In this document: one piece after another, positions 49,775 through 61,323 of the stretch
How positions within the stretch are numbered: the first letter of the stretch is position 1
Layout: each line of letters starts with the position of its first letter
DNA from: Casuarina equisetifolia
Taxonomy: Eukaryota > Streptophyta > Magnoliopsida > Fagales > Casuarinaceae
Direction of reading: 5' to 3'
Assembly: GCA_028551475.1 (NCBI GenBank)
Contig: CM052358.1
Coordinates: 808,501 to 872,500 of the forward strand
DNA: 64,000 nt
Program-made: the position numbers and the translations under genes
The notes under the pieces: model-generated
The model's database searches: none
What the model was told of the DNA's origin: nothing
The model's input: only the letters and a program-made list of their open reading frames with translations

Positions 49775-50324
49775 GCTAAGAATTAGTGAATTGACTTTTG
49801 TCATTTAGAAATTTAGACGATTAGACAAAAAAAAAAAAAAATTTACGGAACGGGTTTGGTTTTTAATTCAAAAACTGGATCTAATGATAATCTACCAAAA
49901 TAATATTAGTATAGAATCCTTGCATCTTGGATAGTATATATTCTACCAATGGGGTATCATTGTTCTATTTTTTTTTTTCAATTGTACAAACGCGGTAATA
50001 TAGATAAGCCTATAATACATTAAGTCTACACGTCAATGCCATATAAAGAATTATTTTCCTTAGATTGAGCAAAAACCACCAACTTTTTTCATTAGATTGA
50101 GCTTTGCATTAACTTGGGATATCTAGGCCACTCGTATGTGTAAAATGTGGATTTATGAAATCTCACAATTTGGACCTTTTTTTAATAATAAATGGGATTA
50201 TAAGTATTACTAGGTTTAATATATCAGAATATGGCGGCAAAAAGGGTAGAAACGTCAGGGAGACTCGGGAGCGTTCACATTTCTGATTTTTACCTACACA
50301 CCAAGTTTTTTGGCCACCTTTATA

Positions 50325-50334
50325 CTATATATAG
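50325..50334 (+). promoter_or_regulatory. TATA box upstream of AGO-E
   Basis: CTATATATAG about 95 bases before the position of the lost ATG. Confidence 0.5.
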
Positions 50335-50426
50335 ACATCCAGGTCGCGGGCCTTGTTTGTCTGTTTATCTGTTTTTCTTGTCTCTGAAGCGTTGTGATTT
50401 CCCGCTTCTCCGTTCATCTGATCACA

Positions 50427-53400
50427 GTTTCACGTTGGGGTGGTGGCAGACAGCCTGACTCTCGCCGGGACCAACCAGCTCCACCAATGGCCACTTCCGT
50501 TCCGGTGGCTCCACGATCATCGGACTCAACTGCGGTGTCGAGTTCAACTCAGTTACCGGTTTCGGCTTCGACCTCTGCGGCTGCTTTGAGTGATGAAGTT
50601 AAGGAGAAGATTACGATGCAAGCTCCGGCGCAGCCGATGTCATCAAAGGCATTGAGCCTTCCGAAAAGGCCCGGGTATGGAGAAGTTGGTGAGGAAACTG
50701 TTGTCCGAGCAAATCATTTATTGGTAGAAGTTGCAGACAAAGATCTTCATCACTACGATGTGAGTACCTGTGCTTCAAAAGCTATATTTTTAAACTCTTC
50801 TTCATGGTTCTGTTTCTTTCTTTCATTATATGATAATGTTTTGTTTGACTTGTATGAAATATTACTAAACATTTTTTTCCAGTTATTTGTTCTTTTGGAT
50901 CCGCAGTTTGATTATTTCTGTAAACTGCAGTGATTGTAAAGTTTTTTTTTTTTTTCCATAGATACATAATATATTTTCTTTTAATTTGAATTGCTGTAGG
51001 TTTCCATTTCACCTGCGGTCGCTTCAAAGAAAATTTGCAGAGATATAATGAGAGAGCTAGTTAACTTGTACGGAGAGTCACACTTGGGTAAGCGAAAACC
51101 TGCATATGATGGCAGGAAGAACCTGTACACGGCAGGGCCATTGCCATTTACATCAAAAAAGTTTGATGTCATGCTAATTGACAACGATGATGGCGGAAGT
51201 GGCGAAGCGAGGTATTTTCTTCGTGGAGTGTGTGTGCGTGTAGGTTACTCAATCTCGCCTTTTGCACGTTAAATATTTCATTCATCTGAGCGGCTTTACT
51301 CTGCTTACGTGAAGAAGAGAACGTCAATTCAGAGTTACAATCAAGTTCGCTTCTAAGGCCGATGCTCCCCAAGAAACCATACAAGTTCTTGATGTAGTTC
51401 TACGAGCAGCACCATCAGAAACGTAATCTATGTTTTACATCTTAGAGCTGTGTACATTTTTATTATCCTCGTATGTATAGGTTAAATAATAGGTATATGG
51501 GGTTGCTGAGAATCCCTTGGATGCATTAACTTGTTGAAAATTCGGCTATAGGTATAACGTTGTCGGGAGGTCATTTTACCATCCTGAGTTGGGCCCAGTT
51601 GGTGAGCTGGGTAATGGTGTCGCATACTGGAGAGGGTACTATCAGTCTCTTCGTGCGACCCAAATGGGACTTTCCCTTAATATTGGTATTTGCTTCCTTC
51701 TTCTCCTTAGGGAGAAATATGGAATAATTTGTTTATGTAGGAATTACACAAACATCAGCTTGCTTTTGACATTTGATTTCATTTTGCAGATGTGTCAGCT
51801 AGAGCTTTCTATGAACCAATTCTTGTGACGGAGTTTATTTCCGAACATTTCAATTTCGAATTTTCAACACTTCTCTCGGATCATGATTGTTTGAAGGTAA
51901 CATTTCCTACTATAAAATTGGTAGTTGGTTATTTAATTGTGAGTTCGAATGATAGATGCAAGTACAACGGCTATAACCCAGTGGAGAGCTCTTCGCAAGG
52001 GAATAGATAGATTGAAACAGATGAAAGCTATCTCATTTGTTGAACCTTTTTATCCAAATCGGACCTCTGAGAGGAAGAGAATTTAACATTGTTAATATGG
52101 GGATAGTTGGTCGAGAGAGAGATTTTCATAAAATCGTTCTAGTAAATGTGAGGCAGTGCACGCATATATCTACTAGTCTACAAGAGAGCTTTGCTTTAGA
52201 GGCATATAGTATCTTAGGATAAATGGCTTTCTCCCTTATTTCTTTCTATAATTGTAGTAGGATGCTGTGCCTTCGTATGAACTACATATGCTATCTTTGA
52301 TCTTCTTTTCAGCCATTTCCTTTGAGAAAGATTTTGCTATATTGATGCATGCATAAGGCATTCTCTCTATTGGTTGCTTTCTTATTTTTTATGTCTCAAG
52401 TTTATGGAGGAAATCTCTTTCTTTGTGATTCTTAGATCAAAAAAGCATTGAAGGGAATAAATGTAGAGGTTACTTACACAAAGTTTCCCAGAAGTTATAA
52501 AGTTATTGGCGTATCGACACAACCAATTAATCAATTAATGTAAGCACCATGATTCTTTTGTCCAGCTCCATTTTCACTTGCTTTATGATTACATGACTTA
52601 CCATCATTGATTATTATTATCTTTATCTTCATCTTTCGAGCATGTCTTTGTGGTAGTTGCATTTACTAATTACTGTTAGTGTTTTGTTTCCTATAGGTTT
52701 ATTCCCGATGACAATAGAACAAGAATGTCAGTTGCTGAATATTATCATATGAAGTATGACATTAAGCTGCAGCATGTTTATTTGCCTGCCCTTCAAGCTG
52801 GGAGTGATAACAAGCCTATATATTTGCCCATGGAGGTAGCATGTTTGCTAAAACTTATTTTATTTCTTAGTGATAGGATTGTAAGTTTTTCTTCTTTTTT
52901 TTTAGCATTGTTTATGTAGAATTTTCTTTGTGCTTTAGCTTTGTAGGATTGTTGCTGGACAGAGATACTCAAAAAGAATGAATGAGGGACAAGTTAGGAA
53001 TTTATTAAGAGCAACTTGTCAGAGGCCTAATGTGAGGGAAAATAATATCATAAAGGTATTTCAATATTGTTAATTTGGTGATAGATTGTTTTTACCTCAA
53101 TTGGCTTTACTGCAATAAATTGAATGGATATTTGGTTATGCCAATATTAAAATGTTAAGGGATTTATCTTTTTTTGTAAAGATGGTCAGGCGAAACAAAT
53201 TCAATGACAACAAGCTTGTAAACACAGAGTTTGGAATTCAAGTAACGGAAGAATTTTCATCGGTTAATGCTCGAGTTTTGCCTTCTCCAATGGTAATTTC
53301 TGGTCCTGTGTTCATTTAAGCTATTTTGGCAATCTTAAGCACAAAGATAATCTTACGCCCACTTTTGTAGCTTTTGTATCATCAAACTGGGAGAGAACAA

Positions 53401-56173
53401 TGGGAATATCCTACAAGGGGGCAATGGAATATGAAGAATAAGGTGAGTGAAGTTTAACTCTATAGTTGGGTGTTTGTTTGTAGCAATTGTGCTTGTCCCT
53501 TTTCACCTATCTACGACTAATGACTACCAAATAGCATTACAACTGTATTTAAAGGTGATTTTTCTGCAAACCCGATCTTATTTTCTTGAGAGACTGCACA
53601 CATTACTAAGTCATACAGAAAGTTCCATACAAAATAATGTGGTGTGTAAGGGAGAAAAGAGGAGGGGGGGAAAAGGGGAGAGGGTGTGTTTGCTAAGGAC
53701 TGGGTTTGTCTTGCAATTTCATTCAAAATGGTGTAGAATCAAAAAAATATTGTAAGCTTGATTATCCTATGAATGCTGATGTGTAGAAAATGATCAATGG
53801 TGGTAAAATGGACTTTTGGACTTGTGTGAACTTCTCTACAGAAGTAATCTCTACAGAAGTAAACGGAAATTCTCCAGTAGAATTTTGTGATCAGTTGGTC
53901 AATATGTGCAAAAGCAGAGGAATGGTATGGCTTCATCGTCCAATGACTACTTTTGCTTGCATGATATACATAGTTCCTGGCCAGAATGTAAATTAACTCG
54001 TGGGCACCTCTGAATATCTTGCCAGCTTTTCAATCAGAACCCTTTGCTTCCTGTACATTCAGCTGATCCTGGTCAAATTGAGATGGCTCTAAGGGATATT
54101 CACAGGCGAAGTATGGCAGCAGGAAAACAGCTTCAGTTATTGATAGTTATATTACCTGATGTCAGTGGGCCATATGGTGAGTGATTTCATTGGAATTCAG
54201 ATTTGGATAAGAATAGGATTCTCTTCCTTAAAAGATTAGCTTATGTTTGCAGGGAAAATTAAACGAGTCTGTGAAACAGAACTTGGAATTGTTTCTCAAT
54301 GTTGTCGGCCAAAGGAAGCAGCAAAGTCTAACAATAAGCAGTATCTTGAGAACATTTCCCTAAAAATAAATGTCAAGGTTTGTTTTACTTGATTTCCAGT
54401 TGCCTCCTGTCAAATTATTTGGTTTTCAATCTTTGAACTGAGGAATTAAGCCTTTTAACAGGTTGGTGGACGAAACACCGTGTTAAATGATGCTATTGAA
54501 AAAAATATTCCTCTTGTGACTGATCGCCCTACAATTATATTTGGTGCGGATGTCTCACATCCACAGCCTGGAGAGGACTCTTCCCCTTCAATAGCAGCGG
54601 TATGGTCTGTACTTTCATGACCCTTTTATAACTTTTTTTTATTGAATGGTTCAATCGGTTGACATAGGTAGTGGCTTCCATGGATTGGCCGGAGGTTACC
54701 AAGTACAGAGGAATTTTTTCTGCACAGGCTCATCGGGAAGAAATTATACAAGATCTCTATAAATTATATCAGGATCCAAATAGGGGTCTAGTTCATGGAG
54801 GAATGATTAGGTAGGAAGTTGACAGGCATAGTGCTTTATTGCTGTAGGATCATTTTCTTGCCTCACCCTGTAGTCCATTGCCTCTTTGCAGGGAACTACT
54901 CCTTGCATTCTACAGATCAACTAAGCGGAAACCCGAAAGAGTTATATTCTACAGGTAAAGTTTGCTTTCAATCATGGAAAGAATAGATCTGTCCTGTATG
55001 TCCTATCTTAGTATCATTTCCTTTCCTTGGCAGAGATGGTGTCAGTGAAGGCCAGTTCAGTCAAGTTCTGCTTTATGAGATGGATGCAATGAGAAAGGTA
55101 TTCAAGATCTTGCTGTAAACCTGAGTCTTAGGGATGCCAAGATATGATGGAACAAGAATGCCTCAAAAGCTTGTAATAAGAATGAACATATCCCAAAGAG
55201 ATAAACAAGTTTCAAATCACTATGGTTGTTTCTATGATTTGATTTGAGCATGCTTAGCTTGGGGCGACTCTTATATGTAAGACTTTCTTCCAGGCCTGTC
55301 TCTCTCTGCAGGATGAATATCTACCGCCTGTTACCTTTGTCGTGGTGCAGAAAAGACATCACACGCGACTTTTTCTTGAAGATCATGAAGATCGTGATCA
55401 GACTAACCGGAGTGGCAATATTCTTCCAGGTTCTTACGGCTTATCTTCCTGTGGTCAATTACAGTTTATTGTTTCTAGGTCACCATTTATTGTTTCAGAA
55501 TCTCTGTCTAGGTACCGTTGTTGACACCAAGATTTGCCATCCAACAGAGTTTGACTTTTACCTTAACAGCCATGCTGGAATTCACCAAAACTAGAGCCAT
55601 GTGGTAAAATTATCTTTCAAAGCATGCGCAAACACATAGCTTGATTGGGAAGAAGTAATTAGTTCTTTCGTTTGTATTGCACTTATAGGGAACTAGCCGG
55701 CCTACACACTACCATGTGTTGTGTGATGAGAACAGATTCACTGCAGATGGCCTGCAAATGTTAACAAACAGTTTATGCTATACGTAATTTCCTTTTAAAC
55801 CTCATCCTTCTGAGTTTACACAACGGATTGCAAAAACGTTTGTGTCCTGTATTTTGTTACTAACAACAATCTTTTTCAGGTACGCAAGGTGCACTCGATC
55901 AGTTTCCATAGGTTTGATCTCCGTCTCGCGTTTCCTTGTTTTTATCGAAATCAGCACTTAAGCTGTGTGGATGTTATGTATACCACTGACAATATAATTG
56001 CATGTGCAGTTCCTCCTGCATATTATGCTCATTTGGCAGCTTTTCGAGCCAGATACTACATTGAGGGTGAAACATCAGAGAGCGGCTCTACAAGTGGGGG
56101 GGAGAGCAGTGTGGAGATGAGGCCCCTTCCTATGATCAAGGACAATGTGAAGAATGTTATGTTTTACTGCTGA
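50427..56173 (+). pseudogene. AGO5-like copy E: start codon and exon-19 donor lost, otherwise open
   Basis: The ATG position reads GTT (50427-50429). The RG-rich stretch is deleted, so exon 1 runs 50427-50759. The next in-frame ATG is 50487. Further exons: 51000-51211, 51315-51422, 51552-51685, 51790-51896, 52436-52539, 52697-52835, 52939-53055, 53182-53292, 53371-53442, 53787-53924, 54026-54176, 54253-54377, 54462-54599, 54668-54810, 54892-54954, 55034-55097, 55294-55429, 55512 onward. Exon 3 has a 42-base in-frame deletion between GGCCGA repeats, and exon 11 a 15-base in-frame insertion. No stop occurs through exon 18. At exon 19 CAG|GTAAA has become CACCAAA, so reading stops at 55594. From ATG 50487 this gives 805 aa with GADVSHP, AHREEII and RDGVSEGQF but without the final 96 residues and the catalytic His. 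Exons 20-22 (55689-55783, 55880-55911, 56010-56173) persist unread. Confidence 0.85.
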
Positions 56174-56782
56174 ATCTGTTGGCCTTTCCATTACTTTCGA
56201 AAGTAGCTGTTAAACTACCCTAATCAAGAACTCTGGTTCAATTTTTTTCAACTTTCATCTTGCATGCGGTAGATACGCAAGCAAAACATTAAAATTACTC
56301 CCAAAAAAAGAAAAAGAAAAAATGGCGTCTTCGTATCTGCATTGCTCGTCTTTTTTGTAGATTTTTTATTTTTTTGTGTGGATTAGGATAGGTGGTTCCG
56401 TCACACTCTAGACAGAAACAACCGATTAATTGTCCCTGTTTGGTTTTAAGTGACTTTTGATTCATGCGTAGCTTGTTTGATGGACCCTTCTGTAGAGCAT
56501 GGCACCAATTAACGTGCTGATGTTAGTTTTCAAATCAATGACCTTGTGTCTTATCTATTGCTCGTCAAGAAAGTAAAAGAAGTAAGAAAACATGCCACAA
56601 GAACCAAAGATTGAGGATACATGTAATTTTCATTAGTTGAATCATATTACTGCTTCCATACATCTCAAAACCAAACGCAGCTGGAACAAGCTGCAAAGCC
56701 CATGAAAACGACAAAGAATGAGGTTTCATTTTGATCTTACATGGTAAGATATAGCATATAAAACACAAGGGAAATTCAGGTT

Positions 56783-56960
56783 TTAGATGAATTGATCGAG
56801 GTATTCATCCACAGTGGTGTGTTTCACTTTTGGATAAAGCTTAGAAGCCTTCACTCCTTAAGAGGGATCAATCTCAAAGTTGGTGGCATCGCCCTTCACA
56901 AAAGGAGGGATCGATCTCAAAGTTGGTGGCATCACCCTTCGCAAAAACAGAGCGACTGAT
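56783..56960 (-). pseudogene. PCBER-like exon 5 relic (unit E)
   Basis: Duplicate of the relic at 46284-46460, with the same internal 46-base repeat. Confidence 0.75.
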
Positions 56961-57164
56961 AGATACAAGGAGGCTTGTGTAATGATTAGTTTCGGTAGGA
57001 TGGTACAAAAGAAATATGATTATCATGACTTAGTAAAGTTTCTATACAATCTATTTTTTGGAAATGTCATTCTAGACTGATAATGGTACCTAAAACTACC
57101 TATGTGTTTTTTGGTGACTAAAACCAAAGTTTCCTTAATGCCTTAAGTTTGGAAGTAATTTACT

Positions 57165-57487
57165 ACTTTTCGACGAAGAAGATAATCAATTTTTTAATTA
57201 TGATGAAGAAGTTAAAGCATTTAGTAAAGATGAGGATAAACAATCTAAGTATGATGAAGAAATTAAAGTATTTAGTGAAAACGAGGATAAACAATCTGAG
57301 TTTGAAGAAAAAAAAATAACTTTTTTTTTTTTAAAAAAAACAAGTTGTATAAGAGCATACCATGATAATAAATTAGAAAATAATGAATTTGAACACTTTG
57401 TGAAGATTTTGAGAAGTAAACACAATATTTATGCACTCAAGACACCTCAACAAAATATAGTAGTATAAAGAAAGAATAGAAGCTTAC
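57165..57487 (+). mobile_element. Ty1-copia remnant, duplicate copy
   Basis: Same acidic repeats and TPQQNIVV integrase piece as at 46664-46985, with a longer T/A run in the middle. It arrived by the segmental duplication, not by transposition. Confidence 0.7.
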
Positions 57488-57489
57488 AA

Positions 57490-59985
57490 GAGTAGGTAGA
57501 TATATTTTATGTGAATATAACCTATCAAAATATTTTTATTAATACAATTTACCATTTCACCAAAAAACCTATTAAAATAGGTTTGAGAAAGGGCAATAAA
57601 TCCAGTATGTTATATTTGTAATAAAGCGCTGATCAATGAATTAAAACTCAAACGCACATGGCGGAGATGCCAAAACTTATTCATAGTTGCTCAATGAATC
57701 ATGAATTCTATACAGTTTACAAAGCAAAAGAAAAAAAAATTATTTAATCTATCGAACTGGGCTAAAACAATAAAATGCCAAATTAAAGGTGGTTGCCATT
57801 ACAAAGAAAGTAGCAAATACACAAGAAGTCAACATAAGCAACACCAATATTCTCAACCGCAACCAATGTTGAGCAACTTCCAAATATGAGCAAAAGAATT
57901 TTCTTCAAATTTACAAAAATGTAGGTGCCTCAAATGAAATAGTTCTTTATTCTGTCTTTAACACTTCTTGAGTTAGTTCCAGCATAAAAATGTATAAAGG
58001 ATCTTTCAATCTTCTAAAGCATGGAAAGTTTGTGTTTAGATTGTAATGCATTATCCCCATTGCTTGGCGCCCGAGCTCCCATTGACATGATATAAGAACT
58101 GTAATTGCTTATAATACACCGGGGGACAACTTCATTGGGAAGGTATTTTCAACTTTTGACATTTAATTATACTATGATAATAAAGCAACTGAACACATAA
58201 CAGTAAATACCACATTTTACTTTTTATATCAAATATATTGAGATATATTGTCAGTTTTACAAAGAAGATTCGTAAACTTAACACATAACTTTCCATTATT
58301 ATATAATCCATGCTCAGTCACCATGCCTAGTCTGCCACAATAAAAGAAGTAGTGTAGTAAAAGGAACAGTAGGCACAGGAAAGAAGAGAAATCATGGGTT
58401 TTTATGTCACTCACGTGACAACTTTTCATACTGTATACAAGTTTGAATGAATAGTATGAAGGCTGACCATACTACATGCCTGTATCGTCTTTCCATTTTA
58501 CGTTGTTTCTATTTCCACATGGCAGGTGTCCGTATTGCACGTGAGCAAGCTATTTTAGTATCGGGAAATCGCCGTCAATTCGAGGATTCGAACGTAGAGA
58601 TGGATTCTTTTATCCTTCGAGAAGAGAAGACGGCCAATACGTCCATGTCCCTGTCCCGTTCACTAGAAACACTGCACAAAGAGAGAACAAAGATGTTTTG
58701 GCAAAGGCAAAAGTAAAGCAAAAAGGAACTTCGCGCTGCATGCACTTGGAACCATCAATTCTCACAACCTCAATTCCTCGCTATCACGACGAACCCTTTC
58801 CATGACGTGATAACTTGGGATTCTCTCTTGATTAAATGTTAAAGTCTTAGGCATGTAAGAAGTATACTTATAATATATTTAATAAATTTAAATAACTCTT
58901 CTCTTTAATAAAGCATCTTAAGAGAAGTGAATATGAACGTTTTATATGGTACTAGAGCAAATCTATCTTGTTTGTGATTAGGGTTCAGTTATTCGTGGGT
59001 AAACCAGCTAGTGACGTGGTGTTGGAATTTATCACAGGAAAGAAATGTACCAAAACCTTATCAAAAGTACCCCACATGTAAAAGGAAGCCTGGACCCTCC
59101 TTGGGCAAAGCATATGCTGATAGCGTTTCTGTTTGTCACTTTTGCTTTTGTTTACCGTCACCCGTTTTAAGGAAAAGTCTAGTTAAAATATAAAGAGTGT
59201 TAAAGTTATTCGGATTGAATTTTATAGTATAGTATTACAGTTTAGTTTATCTCAATATCTTTATAAATATGAATAAGTTCCAAAATATATACAGTTAAAG
59301 TAGTAGCTGAAATGATTCCGTCGAATGTGAGAAGATGAATTGACGTGTTAATATCTAGTTTTATAATGTCAAAAGAAAATTTATAATAAATTTTAAATAT
59401 AATAGATAATTTTTTAAATAAATTACTAAAAAAAACTTAGCTATTTCAACAGTTTTCTCAATCCCGATCTTCCAGCCGCCGGGAGCTTTCTCTCTTTTTC
59501 TTTTGCCACGACGACTGCAACTTTTTCGCCAGAAAGAAAAAAAGATATGGCAGCTTTGCAAACAAAAGGAAGGAAAGAAAGAAAGAAATGGTCCATGCCT
59601 GCATGATTTCACGTGTATTTGTTGTTACCTTCAATGAAGGATCGCTTAACGACTAAGTTTTGAAGTAATCCATGATTTCTTTACATTCTACCCCTTCTTT
59701 TTCATACCTCATTAATTAAGTCAACTATCTGAAATTAGTTCCAATAACCAAAAGTAATCAAAGAGCAATAATACGAGACGATTGATTAACTATTTCTATC
59801 AAAGTTATAAAAACTTTAGAGTTGAAGCTAAAGAAATTTTTTGTCCTAGATTATTTAAATAAATCTTTCCTTAATTAATATGGCTAGGTTTGGTCCTAAT
59901 AAATTTCATCCCTTCAAATAACCATTGTCCTTGATGATTAACTTGGGTAAAGGCCTTAAGAACATGTCAAAAGGAGCCTAGCCTC
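57490..59985. other. Spacer upstream of AGO-F, duplicate of unit E spacer
   Basis: No gene supported; nearly identical to 46.99-49.44 kb. It retains 43 bases (about 58.40-58.45 kb) that the other copy lacks. Confidence 0.5.
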
Positions 59986-59990
59986 GTATA

Positions 59991-60317
59991 ATGTTTCTAC
60001 GCTGCAGCATGAGAAGGATTAAGAGCTGCTACCCCTGGATTTTCATGAACTTAAGACTTTCATTATTATTGTTTTTGATCCTGGTGTTCTTGCCCCCGTC
60101 TCGGGGTTTCCTTTCCCTACCTCGTACAACCAAGACGACAAACTTTTGCGGGGACTACGAAGGATGTCAGACTTTACAAAAGAAATGCATGGCAGGAGGC
60201 ATCGTGAGTAAAAATGGCCCCACGAATATGGGCCCACAAGCCTTTTTTCATCTCTCGGGAACAAACGACCATGCGAACGTACGCAATATAAGTTGGCGGC
60301 GGTTGCCTGAGGATTAA
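59991..60317 (+). other. Conserved AGO-upstream block with 108-codon open frame, unit F
   Basis: Same translated sequence as at 49448-49774. Identity is explained by the recent duplication, so it adds no independent support for coding. Confidence 0.3.
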
Positions 60318-60371
60318 GCTAAGAATTAGTGAATTGACTTTTGTCATTTAGAAATTTAGACGATTAGACAA

Positions 60372-61200
60372 CAAAAAAAAAAAAAAAAAGTTTTATGGCA
60401 CGGATTTGGTTTTTAATTGAAAAACTGGATGCACACCCTCAAGAGAGAAGAAGACTCAAACTTAAGACTATCATATAAGGATTTAACTTAAAGAATACTA
60501 TTAAACGAACAGTTCCTACTAAAATAAGCGTTAGAAATTTTGCCTTAATATTAGTATAAAATCCTTGCATCTTGGATAGTATATATTATACCAATGGGTA
60601 TCATTATTCTATTATTTTTTAATTTTATAAATGCAATAATATAGATAAGTCTATAATACATCAAGTCTATAAGTCAATACCATATAAAAAATTATTTTCC
60701 TTGTTATTCTTTACTTTCTGTCAATAATATCTTTATAAGGAACAAATGTTGTTAACCCGTTTTATTGGGTGGGGCTTCTCACTAAGCTTGTAATATTTTT
60801 ACTCCTCTAAATTTATGTCGTTTTTGATATGGCCACTTTCTCCTTGAATTTGGGATCTAATATAAAAATCCAACCTTACTAAAATGAGTAATTAAGTCTT
60901 TTATAAACATCAGGATATTTTTACTCTTATTCAATATAAAACGAATACCACCAACTTTTTCCATTAGATTGAGCTTCGCATTAACTTGGGATATCTAGGT
61001 CACTTGTATATGTAAAATGTGGATTTATGAAGTCTCACATTTTGGACTTCTTTTTTTTTAACAATAAATGGGATTATAGGTATTATTAGATTTAATATAT
61101 CAGAATATGGTGGCAAAAAGGGTAGAAACGTCAGGGAGACTCGGGAGCGTTCACATTTCTGATTTTTTCCCACACGCGAAGTTTTTTAGCCACCTTTATA
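60372..61200. other. AGO-F upstream region, diverged from unit E
   Basis: Beyond the A-run the match to unit E drops. A stretch at 60.43-60.52 kb is absent from E, and 60.7-60.95 kb looks like the D upstream region (39.18-39.4 kb). No gene. Confidence 0.5.
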
Positions 61201-61210
61201 CTATATATAG
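61201..61210 (+). promoter_or_regulatory. TATA box upstream of AGO-F
   Basis: CTATATATAG, as in unit E, about 115 bases before the mutated start codon. Confidence 0.5.
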
Positions 61211-61323
61211 ACATCCTCTGGCTCCCCTCCCAGCCTCAGGTCGCGGGCCTTGTTTGTCTGTTTGTCTGTGTTTCTTGTCTCTGAAGCGTTGTGATTTCCC
61301 GCTTCTCCGTTCATCTGATCACA

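Larger units (their letters stand above)
45506..49829. repeat. Recent duplication, copy 1: AGO-D exon 22 plus downstream flank
   Basis: Almost base-for-base the same as 56010-60371. The high identity starts at the last AGO exon (intron 21 is clearly diverged) and ends at the A-run near 49.83 kb. Differences are few: a 43-base gap near 47.91 kb, 8 bases near 47.58 kb, and scattered substitutions. Confidence 0.9.
56010..60371. repeat. Recent duplication, copy 2: AGO-E exon 22 plus downstream flank
   Basis: Counterpart of 45506-49829; identity looks close to complete between 58.45 and 60.37 kb. It includes the 3' flank, the PCBER exon 5 relic, the copia remnant, the spacer and the upstream block of F. 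Confidence 0.9.

Noticed and set aside
50394..50933. AGO-E as a 179-codon protein starting with GTG
   Set aside because: GTG is not a normal start in a plant nuclear gene, and the frame simply reads through the exon 1 donor into intron 1.
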